Assembly: GCA_035513215.1 (NCBI GenBank)
Contig: DATKCK010000033.1
Location: forward strand, 1-64,000
From: DATCZB01 sp035513215
Lineage (GTDB): Bacteria > Pseudomonadota > Gammaproteobacteria > Steroidobacterales > Rariloculaceae
Direction: 5' to 3'
DNA length: 64,000 bases
The notes below the pieces were generated by a model that was not told the origin of the DNA, searched no databases, and was given only the letters and a program-made list of their open reading frames with translations. Made by a program: the position numbers and the translations under genes. Below, in pieces: positions 25,913-35,000 of this stretch (the first letter of the stretch is position 1; each line of letters opens with the position of its first letter).

Positions 25913-28597
25913 ATGGCGCTTGCGCCCGGCACGGTTATCGGCGCCTACGAGATCAGCGGTGAGCTCGGTGTCGGCGGGATGGGCGAGGTGTATCGGGCCA
26001 CCGACACGAAGCTCGGCCGCGAAGTCGCGATCAAGACGCTGCCGGCTGCGCTTGCGACGGACGCCGACCGGCTCGCGCGTTTCGAGCGTGAAGCGAAACT
26101 CCTCGCATCGCTCAATCATGCCCACATTGCGTCGGTCTACGGCCTCGACGAGCATGAGGGCACGCGCTTCATCGCCATGGAGCTCGTCGAGGGTCAGTCG
26201 CTCGAGGCGAAGCTCAGATCCGGCGCCTTGCCGGTGGAGCAGGCGCTTGAGCTTGGCCTGCAGATTGCGAGCGCGCTCGAGGCCGCGCACGGCAAGGGGG
26301 TCGTGCATCGGGATCTCAAGCCCGCCAACATCATGATCACGCCCGATGGCGTGGTGAAGATCCTCGACTTCGGTCTTGCGAAAGCCTTCTCAGGCGATCC
26401 GAACGCCGCGAGTCCCGCGCATTCCCCCGCGCTGTCTGTTGCGATGACCCAGCAGGGGCTGATTCTCGGCACGGCCGGCTACATGAGCCCGGAGCAGGCG
26501 AGCGGTCAGGTAACAGACCAGCGGGCCGACATCTGGGCTTTCGGTGTCGTGCTCTACGAGATGCTCACGGGCATGCCGCTTTTCTCGGGCGAATCGGTGC
26601 CGCACATCCTTGCCGACGTGCTGCGGACGGAGCCCGACTGGACGAGGCTGCCGAAGAACCTGCCTCCGCGGCTCAAAGTCCTTCTCGAACGCTGCCTGGA
26701 GAAAAAGGTTCGCGACCGGTATCACTCGATCGCCGACGTCCGCATCGAAGTGGAAAAGGTCTTGAGCGATCCGCAAGGCATCACCGTGCAACCTGTGTTT
26801 CAAGCGATACTCCCGGCGCGAGCGGTCGCGACCCGCGTCGTAGCGGCGTTTCTGATTGGTGGTCTCCTCTTGGGTTATGCCGGCTGGGCGATTAGATCGG
26901 CGCCCGAGCTTCCACCCGCGCCGGTCAATCGTTTTACCCATTTCGTGCCGGAAGGTCAGGCGTTGCGCAACCCAGGCCGGGCGGTCGTAGCGTTGTCCCC
27001 CGACGGCCGGCACTTCGTCTACAACACGACGGACGGTCTCTACCTCCGTTCGATGGACGAGCTGGAGGCAAGACGGATACCCGGAACTGAGGAAAACCTC
27101 AGTAATCCGTTTTTCTCTCCGGACGGGCAATCCGTGGCGTACTTTGCCTTCGCCGCCGGTGGTCAATTAAAGAAGGTCGCGCTCAGCGGAGGCGCGCCCG
27201 TCGTGATCGCCGGTGGAGCGACGAACCTTTCCGGGGCAAGTTGGGGTTCCGACGGTACGATTCTCTACGGCCAACCGGAAGGCATTTTTCAGGTCTCAGC
27301 CAATGGCGGGAATCCCGAGCTCGTGATCCCGGCCCAGGAGGGGGAGCTGCTCTACGGTCCCGAGCTCCTGCCCGACGGTGACTCCGTGCTGTTTAGCATG
27401 ACGACAACGGACAACTGGGATGAGGCGCAGATCGTCGTGCAGTCGCTCTCGACGAAGGAGCGGACCGAGCTCATCCGCGGCGGCAGCGATGCGCATTACG
27501 TCTCGACCGGTCACCTGATCTACGCGCTCGGCGACGGGCTCCTTGGGGTTGCTTTCGATGCAGCGACTCTAACGGTATCAGGCCCGACCGTCTCGCTCGT
27601 GCAAGGAGTCGTGCGCGGCAACTTCAATCAAACGGCGGCAGCGAACTACGGTATCTCGGGCGACGGCACGCTCGTCTATCGCGCCGGTAGTAGCACGGCG
27701 GGAGGGTTGAATACGCTCGTCTGGGTGGATCGTGACGGTAACGAGGAGTCGTTAGGATTCGAACCATGCGACTGCGCGGCCCCAAATGTGTCGCCCGATG
27801 GTACTCAGGTAGCTTTGCATGTCGCCTCGGACGCCAGCCAGTCGAACGTAGATATCTGGGTGTGGTCGCTTGCGCAGCTCAGGCGCAGACGCCTGACCCT
27901 CGAGCCGGGCTTGCAGATCTTGCCGCTCTGGACGCCGGACTCGACACGGATTGCGTACTCGACCCTGGGACGGACGGGTCTATTCCTGCGGAACGCCGAT
28001 GGTACCGGCGTGCCCGAACCGTTGCTTCAGAGTGCCGGCATTCCCTGGGCTTGGGCGGGGGACGACGAGCTGATCTTCACCGCAAGCTTTGGCCCGTCGG
28101 GGTCGGACATCGGCATTGTTACGGTGGGGGGCGACAGCGAGCCCCGGCCTCTGCTCGCCAGCCAATTTAACGAGGACCGCCCTTCCTTGTCGCCCAATGG
28201 GCTGTGGCTCGCCTATGAGTCGGATGAGTCGGGTCAGTTTGAAATCTATGTCCGGCCGTTTCCCGATGTCGAGGCGGACAAGTGGCCGGTCTCCGTCGAG
28301 GGAGGGATGGAACCGGTGTGGAGTCGGGACGGTCGCACACTGCTTTTTCTCGGACCCACGAGCTTGATGGAAGTTGCCGTAAGCACCGACGCTCCATTCG
28401 TTAATGAGACTCCGAAGGCTGTGCTCGATCTTGAGGATTATCTGCTAATCCCTCAGACACGGCGTCTTTATGACATCTCGCCTGACGGGCAACGGTTCCT
28501 TTTACTCAAACGGACTACGACAGCGAACGCGCGTGCGGACATCAATGTCGTTACGAACTGGATCGAAGAGTTGAAGCTGCGTATACCGACGGAGTGA
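25913..28597 (+). CDS. Membrane Ser/Thr protein kinase with beta-propeller sensor
   Basis: 894 residues. A PknB-type kinase domain fills residues 11-275, with P-loop GVGGMGEVYRATD, catalytic Lys41, HRDLKPANIM (132-141) and DFG (152-154), so it should be active. A single membrane helix follows at about residues 305-325. The rest is a TolB/PD40-like propeller with repeated motifs such as LSPDGRHFVYNT, FFSPDGQSVAYFAF and VSPDGTQVALHV. It likely senses something outside the membrane and phosphorylates cytoplasmic targets. This architecture is common in Acidobacteria and Myxobacteria and less so in Gammaproteobacteria, which may hint at transfer. GAGGGG lies 12 bases before the ATG. Confidence 0.92.
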   Translation: MALAPGTVIGAYEISGELGVGGMGEVYRATDTKLGREVAIKTLPAALATDADRLARFEREAKLLASLNHAHIASVYGLDEHEGTRFIAMELVEGQSLEAKLRSGALPVEQALELGLQIASALEAAHGKGVVHRDLKPANIMITPDGVVKILDFGLAKAFSGDPNAASPAHSPALSVAMTQQGLILGTAGYMSPEQASGQVTDQRADIWAFGVVLYEMLTGMPLFSGESVPHILADVLRTEPDWTRLPKNLPPRLKVLLERCLEKKVRDRYHSIADVRIEVEKVLSDPQGITVQPVFQAILPARAVATRVVAAFLIGGLLLGYAGWAIRSAPELPPAPVNRFTHFVPEGQALRNPGRAVVALSPDGRHFVYNTTDGLYLRSMDELEARRIPGTEENLSNPFFSPDGQSVAYFAFAAGGQLKKVALSGGAPVVIAGGATNLSGASWGSDGTILYGQPEGIFQVSANGGNPELVIPAQEGELLYGPELLPDGDSVLFSMTTTDNWDEAQIVVQSLSTKERTELIRGGSDAHYVSTGHLIYALGDGLLGVAFDAATLTVSGPTVSLVQGVVRGNFNQTAAANYGISGDGTLVYRAGSSTAGGLNTLVWVDRDGNEESLGFEPCDCAAPNVSPDGTQVALHVASDASQSNVDIWVWSLAQLRRRRLTLEPGLQILPLWTPDSTRIAYSTLGRTGLFLRNADGTGVPEPLLQSAGIPWAWAGDDELIFTASFGPSGSDIGIVTVGGDSEPRPLLASQFNEDRPSLSPNGLWLAYESDESGQFEIYVRPFPDVEADKWPVSVEGGMEPVWSRDGRTLLFLGPTSLMEVAVSTDAPFVNETPKAVLDLEDYLLIPQTRRLYDISPDGQRFLLLKRTTTANARADINVVTNWIEELKLRIPTE

Positions 28598-29065
28598 ATG
28601 GTTGAACTGATCCGTGTGTCTCGAGTTGGCCGAGAGCCGTCCTTTCCATCGGAAAGCCGAGTGTCCCGAATGCGATCGTAAAGCGGATATTGCGGCCGAA
28701 GCTCGAACTTTCCGGAAAAGAGGGAACGGCCCTCAGGGGTGAGCACAGGCAGGACGAGACTTCCCAGGTCGTCAGGAAGCCCAGCTTTCCCGTACTGGCG
28801 TATTCTTGAGAATGTCCGCGGTGGCGCGACTTCAGAGGGGACGGGAGCTGCCGACCGTCAAGCAATAGCGCGAGGCGAAGACGAAGGATGATAGTTAGGC
28901 CCCGCAGTAAACGTTTGCCTCGCGATGCGAACCAGAGTTTGTATCGTGAGCGCCAGGAAGTTAGCGCAGTGCGAAGACACCGGGTGTGAATTAAAGCGCG
29001 CGCAAGAGAGCATATTTCAAATGACCGATATGGGCTTTAAGTACGACAAGCTCGCGGAGGCAACG
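28598..29065. other. Intergenic stretch with a possible gene relic
   Basis: 468 bases between the kinase and the haloperoxidase. On the minus strand an open frame around 28600-28860 reads somewhat protein-like (GKAGLPDDLGSLVLPVLTPE and FELRPQYPLYDRIRDTR). It runs antisense into the kinase 3' end and has no supported start, so it may be a decayed fragment or chance. I see no promoter or terminator I would defend. Confidence 0.3.
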
Positions 29066-30844
29066 ATGCGTAAGGTGCGGGAAAAATCGAAGCAGAAGTC
29101 TGACCGCACGGTCCCCGGCACGCCCGACGGCAAGGACAGCCGTAAGAGCGGCCTGAGCCGCCGCGGCTTTCTGGGCCGCGTGGGCGGACTGGGCAGCGCC
29201 ACGGTGATCGCGACGATGGGGCTGGAGCCGCTGCTGGATTCCCCGCGCAGCCGCGCGCACGCAAACCCGATCGGCCCGCTCGGCCCGGCCGACCGCGCCG
29301 ACCTGGCCCGGCAGGTGCGCATCGATGCCGCCGACTTCAACCGCTTCTCCGTGCCTCTTCCGGTGCACGTCTCGAACGGTGACGAGGCGGCGTTCGCCAA
29401 TCGCATCGGCAGTTTCTCGAAGGGTCTGCCCCACTCGCTCCCGCTCGGCGAAGTGGACCCCGCCGCCTACGACGCCCTGCTCGGGGCGCTTTCCACCGGC
29501 GACCCCGACCTGTTCGAGTCGATTCCGATGGGCTCGCCTGACCACACCCGCCAGCGCCGGCTGGTGAACCCGCAGGCGGGGATGGCGTTCGATCTCCAGG
29601 GCACCGACTCGCACCAGTTCACCCAGCCGCCCGCGCCGGAGTTTGCCAGCGCCTGGCGGGCCGGGGAAATCGTCGAAAACTACTGGATGGCGCTGCTGCG
29701 CGACGTCAACTTCACCGATTACGACCACCACCCGCTGGCGGTCGCGGCGGCGGACGATCTTTCGCGGATTTCCGACTATCGCGGTCCGCGCGAGGGCGGG
29801 CGGGTGACCCCGCAGGTGCTGTTCCGCGACCCGCTGCCCGGCGCGCTCGCCGGGCCGTACGTTTCGCAGTTTCTGCTGAAGCCGGCGCCCTTCGGGGGCG
29901 AGTTCGTCGAGCGGAGGATGCGCACGGTGGTGGCCGGCGTGGACTATATGACCAGCTTCGCCGACTGGTACGACGTGCAGAACGGCGTCGAGCCGCAACT
30001 GTCCGACCGCTACGACCAGCTCCGCCGCTACATCCGCAACGGACGCGACCTGGGCCAGTGGGTCCACGTGGACGTGCTCTTCCAGGCCTACTTCGACGCT
30101 TGCCTGATTCTGCTGACCCCACCGGACCGCTCCGACCGCGCGACCGGCGGCGGCATCGGCTGCCCGCTGAACCCTGGCAACCCCTACAACGATTCGCGCA
30201 CGCAGGAAGGCTTCGGCACCTTCGGCGCGCCGCACATCAAGACGCTGTTGTGCGAGGTGGCCACACGCGCGCTGAAGGCCGTGTGGTTTCAGAAGTGGTT
30301 TGTGCACCGGCGGGTACGCCCGGAGGCGTTTGCCGGGCGGGTGCACTTCCGCGCCACCGGCCAGGCCGACTATCCGGTCCATCCCGACGCGCTCAACTCC
30401 GATGCGCTCCGCCGCATCTACAGGCAGAACGGCACCGGCTTTCTGCCGATGGCCTATCCGGAAGGCTCGCCGCTTCATCCCGCCTACGGCGCCGGGCACG
30501 CCACCGTGGCCGGGGCGTGCGTGACGATGCTGAAGGCGCTGTTCGACGAGGACTTCCTCGTGCCCGACCCCGTCGTCCCCGACCCCGCCGGTCAGCGCCT
30601 GCTGCCATACACCGGGCCGGACCGCGAGCGGTTGACCGTGGGCGGCGAGCTGAACAAGCTGGCCTCGAACATCGCCACCGGACGGAACCACGCCGGCGTG
30701 CACTACCGCACCGACGGCATCGAGTCGTTCCGGCTGGGAGAAGCGGTGGCCATCAGCCTGCTCCGCGACCACCGCGCCACCTACAACGAGAAGTTCCAGG
30801 GCTTCACCTTCACCACCTTCGACGGCGTCAGGATCACGGTCTGA
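29066..30844 (+). CDS. Tat-exported vanadium-dependent haloperoxidase
   Basis: 592 residues from the ATG at 29066. That start has GGAGG five bases upstream and puts the twin-arginine motif SRRGFLG about 33 residues in. ATGs at 28925 and 29021 lack good ribosome sites. The C-terminal half shows the vanadate site: Lys/Arg in FQKWFVHRRVRPEAF, HPAYGAGHATVAGAC with the axial-region His, and RNHAGVHYRTDG with the Arg and the vanadate-ligating His. The pattern resembles Corallina-type bromoperoxidases. The usual Ser of the SGH motif is Ala. It would oxidise halides with H2O2 in the periplasm. Convergent with the S1/P1 nuclease. Confidence 0.87.
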   Translation: MRKVREKSKQKSDRTVPGTPDGKDSRKSGLSRRGFLGRVGGLGSATVIATMGLEPLLDSPRSRAHANPIGPLGPADRADLARQVRIDAADFNRFSVPLPVHVSNGDEAAFANRIGSFSKGLPHSLPLGEVDPAAYDALLGALSTGDPDLFESIPMGSPDHTRQRRLVNPQAGMAFDLQGTDSHQFTQPPAPEFASAWRAGEIVENYWMALLRDVNFTDYDHHPLAVAAADDLSRISDYRGPREGGRVTPQVLFRDPLPGALAGPYVSQFLLKPAPFGGEFVERRMRTVVAGVDYMTSFADWYDVQNGVEPQLSDRYDQLRRYIRNGRDLGQWVHVDVLFQAYFDACLILLTPPDRSDRATGGGIGCPLNPGNPYNDSRTQEGFGTFGAPHIKTLLCEVATRALKAVWFQKWFVHRRVRPEAFAGRVHFRATGQADYPVHPDALNSDALRRIYRQNGTGFLPMAYPEGSPLHPAYGAGHATVAGACVTMLKALFDEDFLVPDPVVPDPAGQRLLPYTGPDRERLTVGGELNKLASNIATGRNHAGVHYRTDGIESFRLGEAVAISLLRDHRATYNEKFQGFTFTTFDGVRITV

Positions 30845-30986
30845 GGAGCTCGGTCAGACTGCCATCCGGACATACCCCGGGTCGTTGCACATGGATGTTT
30901 TCTTGTGGCCGTACTTTGCCGGTCCCTCCTGAGAGCTAACAGGCCGTTAACGTCAGGATTCCGGTCGTTCGCGACGATCCGGCAAT

Positions 30987-31778
30987 TCAGCAGAGCATCG
31001 TATTGAGAGTACCGGCGAGGCGCAGCGCAGCCAATCGCAGCCTTTCCCGGGTGATATCGGCCGCGGCATTCAGATAGCTGCTCGGCGGTCGGCGGCGCTC
31101 CGAGCCGTAGGCATAGACGCTCGACCGCAAGGCACGACTCTCGGCCGCCCAGACCATCGGATCGAGCGAGACGTCGTCTGCCCCTGCGCTGCCGAGCGAC
31201 CTCGCGTACTCGCGAACTGAAAGCCCGGTCCACTCGATGACATGCGTGTCCCAGAGACGATGCAGATTCGTCTCCTCGCCGTTGTAGCGCAGCTCGATCG
31301 CGTTGCCGCCGCGGTCCTCGGCAAGACCGACGTGCAGAGGCTGATGAATGTCGACGACGAAATGCACGAGAAACGCGAGCGCCTCGAAGCGCTCCTGTCG
31401 GCTCAGCGTGCTGTCGACGAGCCGCTCCGAGAAGTGACCGATGGCCCAAAGCACGTCGCCTTCGGGCGGGTGGCCGAAATCGGCCAGACGCTCGCCGTCG
31501 GCAATGTTCATGTAATGCCAGGGCCCGGCGTGGTCATAAGTTCCGAGAGATCGAATCTCGTCGGCCCAGAGCCCGATCTCGCCGAGGCTGTCGCCGTCCG
31601 CCAGATCCGAGATTGTCGCCGCCGCGCGCTCACAGAGCAGGCCCTCGGCCACCCTGCCTGCGATCAGATGACCCTGCGGGCCGTAAGCGACACTGACGCT
31701 CGACGCGAGAGCCGAGACCGCCAACGCGAGGACCGGCAGGCACTTTAGGTGCAGGGATTTCCCGATGGAATCAGGCAC
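30987..31778 (-). CDS. Secreted S1/P1-family nuclease (GTG start)
   Basis: 263 residues. A signal peptide ends at SVSVA, giving a mature protein that begins YGPQGHLIAG. Zinc-ligand regions follow: LWADEIR, WHYMNI, FLVHFVVDIHQPLHVG and the GGNAIEL...NLHRLWDTHVIE block. These enzymes cleave single-stranded DNA and RNA and remove 3'-phosphates using three zinc ions. The first mature residue, whose backbone binds zinc, is usually Trp and here is Tyr. GTG at 31778 is the only suitable start and overlaps the end of the Kdo transferase gene by eight bases. Confidence 0.85.
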   Translation of the reverse strand: MPDSIGKSLHLKCLPVLALAVSALASSVSVAYGPQGHLIAGRVAEGLLCERAAATISDLADGDSLGEIGLWADEIRSLGTYDHAGPWHYMNIADGERLADFGHPPEGDVLWAIGHFSERLVDSTLSRQERFEALAFLVHFVVDIHQPLHVGLAEDRGGNAIELRYNGEETNLHRLWDTHVIEWTGLSVREYARSLGSAGADDVSLDPMVWAAESRALRSSVYAYGSERRRPPSSYLNAAADITRERLRLAALRLAGTLNTMLC

Positions 31779-33084
31779 GCGATTTCGCCATGTCTTCCCG
31801 ACTCGCGGCGCCTGCGGCCGTTGCGGCGAGCTGCCTGCTCATCGCATCGAGCGTACGTTCGAGGGAGCCGTGATTGTCGCGGATAAGCGCCCGCGCCGCG
31901 TCGCCGGCTGCGCGCCGCAGCGCCGGCTGCTCGAGATAGAACGAAACGGCGCCGACGAGCGCCCTTGCGTCCGGTACCTGGCGTGCCGCGCCGCGCTCGA
32001 GCGTCAGGGCGCTGATCTCTTCGAAATGGAACATGTGCGGGCCGAAAATGACCGGGACGCCGACGGTGCAGGCTTCCAGCGGATTCTGGCCGCCCCGCCG
32101 CACGAGACTGCCGCCGACGAACGCGAGGTCGGACGCTGCGTAGAGCCTGTGCAGCTCACCCATCGTGTCCCCGACCAGGACGTGCGTCCCGGAAGTCAGC
32201 GGCCCCCTCACCCGCGTTCGCCGTTGAGTCGCGAATCCGCGCCGGCGGCAGAGCCGCGCAACGGCCGCGAATCTCTCCGGATGCCGCGGCACCAGCACGA
32301 GCAGGAGATCCGGGTAACGACGGCGCAGCGCGGCGAACGCGGTGAGAATCTTCGACTCCTCGCCGTGGTGCGTGCTGCCGGCAATCAACACGGGACGCGA
32401 CGCGCCCCACTGTTGTCGGATCTGCCTGCCCTCTTCGAGCACAGTGTCGGGCACCTCGAAATCGAACTTGAGATTGCCCGTTACCTTCAGCAGGCGATCG
32501 TCGACGCCGAGATTCCTGAGCCGCTGGGCATCGATCGATGACTGGGCGCAGATCAGATCGGCCGACGCGAACATGTCCCGCACCGTCCGGCTGGCGAACA
32601 GATAACCGCGAAAGGACGACAGCGACAGTCTCGCGTTGACGATGTGCAGCGGAATGCCGCGCTTGCGGCACGCGCGAAACAGATTAGGCCAGAACTCGGT
32701 CTCGGCGATGATCGCGAGCACCGGATCGACGCGATCGAGAAAGCGCGCGACGGCATCGGGAAAGTCATACGGCAGAAAGCCATGCAGCACGCGCTTGCCG
32801 AACAGCATCTCGACCTGATCCGAGCCGGTCGGCGTCATCGTCGTGACGAGTATCCGATGCCGCGGCAGACGGTCGGCAATCGCGCAAATCAGCGGCGCCG
32901 CGGAGCGGACCTCGCCGACCGAGACAGCATGGAGCCAGACGACCTTGCTGTCACGGATCGGCCGGACGAAACCGAAGCGCTCCGGCCAGCGGCGCCAATA
33001 GGCGGGATAGCGAAGCCCGCGCCAGACGAGGCTCGCGAGTGCATAGGGCAGGAGCAGATAGGCGGCGATCGACCAGAGGCGCAC
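31771..33084 (-). CDS. waaA: Kdo transferase, copy 1
   Basis: 437 residues of the GT30 family. An N-terminal membrane helix is followed by WLHAVSVGEVRSAAPL, ILVTTMTPTGSDQV, AETEFWPNLFRAC with the presumed catalytic Glu, the nucleotide-binding VGDTMGELHRLYAASDLAFVGGSL and GGQNPLEACTVGVPVIFGPHMFHFEE. WaaA transfers Kdo from CMP-Kdo to lipid A precursor at the inner membrane. It lies 11 bases downstream of the transaldolase/CBS gene in one operon. A second, diverged copy is at 34993. Confidence 0.92.
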   Translation of the reverse strand: MRLWSIAAYLLLPYALASLVWRGLRYPAYWRRWPERFGFVRPIRDSKVVWLHAVSVGEVRSAAPLICAIADRLPRHRILVTTMTPTGSDQVEMLFGKRVLHGFLPYDFPDAVARFLDRVDPVLAIIAETEFWPNLFRACRKRGIPLHIVNARLSLSSFRGYLFASRTVRDMFASADLICAQSSIDAQRLRNLGVDDRLLKVTGNLKFDFEVPDTVLEEGRQIRQQWGASRPVLIAGSTHHGEESKILTAFAALRRRYPDLLLVLVPRHPERFAAVARLCRRRGFATQRRTRVRGPLTSGTHVLVGDTMGELHRLYAASDLAFVGGSLVRRGGQNPLEACTVGVPVIFGPHMFHFEEISALTLERGAARQVPDARALVGAVSFYLEQPALRRAAGDAARALIRDNHGSLERTLDAMSRQLAATAAGAASREDMAKSRA

Positions 33085-33095
33085 GCCGGCACCCG

Positions 33096-34133
33096 CTACA
33101 GATGCTCGTGGCCGAGCAATCCGAGCTTGACGAGATCCTGAATATCGAGAACGCCGCAGGGCGCCGTGTCGTCGACGACGACGATGCTGTCGACCTCGTT
33201 CTCCTTGATCAGCTTGACGGCTTCGTCGAGCAGAGCGGCGCGCGATACTGTCACGGGACCCTTCGTAAAGCCGATATCGGCCAGCGACCTGTCGAGGATG
33301 TCGCGCCCGCCCGATTGCAGCTTTCGCCTGAGATCGCCGTCAGTGAAGATGCCGATGACCGAGCCCTGCTCGTCGACGATCGTGACGGCGCCGAGCCGCG
33401 ACTCGGTCATCTTGACCATGGCGCCCTTGACGGTCTCGCTCGCTTCGCAGACCGGGTTCTCCGGCCGGATGAGCTGATCGACGCGCATCGTCATCAGGGC
33501 CGTGTGCTCCCTGAACTGCTGCGTGCCGACCTCGGTCAGCGTGTTCTCGCAGAGCTTTTGCATGACATTGAACGGCATGGTGCAGACATGGACGCCAGCG
33601 AGCATCGCCTGGCGCACGTGCTCGGGATATCGAACCGAGGAAAACATGACCTTGGACTGGTAGCCGTACCGGTCGATCACGTCGACGCACTGCTCATAAA
33701 GCCTGATCGCGTCGTGACCCTGATCCTGCAGGCGGCCAGCCAGCGGGCAGACGAAAGCTGCGCCGGCCTCCATCGCCATATAGGCTTGATTCAGCGTGTA
33801 GATCAGATGAACGTTGACGCGATGACCCTTTTCGGTCAGACGATGGCAGGCCGTAACGCCGGCATTGGAAATCGGGACCTTGAAGACCGGCTCCTTCTCG
33901 AGCGGCAGACCGAGGATCCGGTCGGCCTCGGCAAGAATCGCATCGGGCGTTTCGCCCAGCGCCTCCACCTGAAGCTCCGGCACGAGCCCGGAGAGCTTGA
34001 CGATCGCGCCGTCGATGTCCGTGATGCCGTGCCGATGCATGAAGGTCGGCGTGGTCGTCAAACCCTTGACGAAACCGAACTCGAGCGCCGCTTCGATCTC
34101 GGCAAAGTCGACCGAGTCCAGATAAAGATCCAT
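33096..34133 (-). CDS. Transaldolase/F6P-aldolase domain fused to CBS pair
   Basis: 345 residues. Residues 1-215 match the transaldolase/fructose-6-phosphate aldolase (TalC/FSA) barrel: GLTTTPTFM, the Schiff-base Lys in VFKVPISNAGV, HLIYTLNQAYMAMEAGAAFV and PLAGRLQDQG. Residues about 225-345 are two CBS domains (LGAVTIVDEQGSVIGIFTDGDLRR; DSIVVVDDTAPCGVLDIQDLVKLG), highly reminiscent of the CBS tail of the arabinose-5-phosphate isomerase KdsD. Wedged between kdsA (9 bases) and waaA (11 bases), it probably supplies or regulates the sugar-phosphate precursor of Kdo (inference). No SIS-domain KdsD lies in the window. Confidence 0.88.
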   Translation of the reverse strand: MDLYLDSVDFAEIEAALEFGFVKGLTTTPTFMHRHGITDIDGAIVKLSGLVPELQVEALGETPDAILAEADRILGLPLEKEPVFKVPISNAGVTACHRLTEKGHRVNVHLIYTLNQAYMAMEAGAAFVCPLAGRLQDQGHDAIRLYEQCVDVIDRYGYQSKVMFSSVRYPEHVRQAMLAGVHVCTMPFNVMQKLCENTLTEVGTQQFREHTALMTMRVDQLIRPENPVCEASETVKGAMVKMTESRLGAVTIVDEQGSVIGIFTDGDLRRKLQSGGRDILDRSLADIGFTKGPVTVSRAALLDEAVKLIKENEVDSIVVVDDTAPCGVLDIQDLVKLGLLGHEHL

Positions 34134-34142
34134 TGAAGCCCC

Positions 34143-35000
34143 TCAGTTCCGGCGGGTTTCCCCGCCGTTAACGGCCTGGCTCTTGACCAGATTGTGAATG
34201 TCGATCAAGGGACGCACGAAATCCGCGAGATCGTCGAGATAATACTGGCTCGCCGCATCGCAAAGCGCCTCGGGCGGCGTCGGGTGCGCCTCGATGAAGA
34301 TGCCGTCGATACCGGCGGCGACGCCGGCGCGCGACAGCACCGACAGGAACTCGCGAGTGCCGCCGCGCGGATCCTTGCTCGGAATGCCGTACTTGCGAAT
34401 CGTGTGCGTGATGTCGAAGACGACCGGGTAACCGATCTGACCGAGCAGCATGAAGCTGCGCGGATCGACGATCAGATCATTATAGCCGAACGTGTAGCCG
34501 CGCTCGGTCAGAATGATCTTATCGTTGCCCGACATCTCGATCTTCTTGACGGGTTTCGCCATGTTGTCGGGCGCTATGAACTGCCCGTGCTTCACGTTGA
34601 CGACGGCGCCCGTTTTCGCCGCGGCGACCACTAGCTCAGTCTGCATGCAAAGATAAGCCGGAATCTGAAGCACGTCGACGACCTCGGCCGCGGGCGCCGC
34701 CTGCGTCGGATAGTGGATGTCGGTCAGGATCGGGAGCTCGAAGGTCGTCTTGATCTTCTCGAGAATCCTGAGGCCCTCCTCGAGACCCGGCCCCTGGTAG
34801 TACTCGAGAGAGCTGCGATTGTCCTTAGAGAACGAGCTCTTGAAGATCAGCGGAACGTCGAGCTCGGCGGAGATCCCCTTCAGCCTTTCGGCCGTGCGCA
34901 TCATCAGGTCTTCGGCCTCGATGACGCAGGGTCCGGCGATCAGGAACAGGTCGTCGGATCCGCAATCGATGTTACCGACGGTGACGTGCTTCTTACTCAT
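34143..35000 (-). CDS. kdsA: 3-deoxy-8-phosphooctulonate (Kdo-8-P) synthase
   Basis: 285 residues. It condenses phosphoenolpyruvate with D-arabinose 5-phosphate. Landmarks: FLIAGPCVIEAEDLM, FKSSFSKDNRSS, GPGLEEGLRIL, VKHGQFIAPDNM and VFDITHTIRKYG. The Cys in IAGPC, where metal-independent enzymes such as E. coli KdsA have Asn, indicates the metal-dependent class. The start overlaps the second waaA-like gene by eight bases. Fully consistent with the Kdo operon. Confidence 0.95.
   Translation of the reverse strand: MSKKHVTVGNIDCGSDDLFLIAGPCVIEAEDLMMRTAERLKGISAELDVPLIFKSSFSKDNRSSLEYYQGPGLEEGLRILEKIKTTFELPILTDIHYPTQAAPAAEVVDVLQIPAYLCMQTELVVAAAKTGAVVNVKHGQFIAPDNMAKPVKKIEMSGNDKIILTERGYTFGYNDLIVDPRSFMLLGQIGYPVVFDITHTIRKYGIPSKDPRGGTREFLSVLSRAGVAAGIDGIFIEAHPTPPEALCDAASQYYLDDLADFVRPLIDIHNLVKSQAVNGGETRRN

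Noticed and set aside
28991..30772. 593-codon minus-strand frame opposite the haloperoxidase
   Set aside because: Shadow frame; low-complexity His/Val/Arg/Gly-rich text, while the plus strand has Tat and vanadate motifs.
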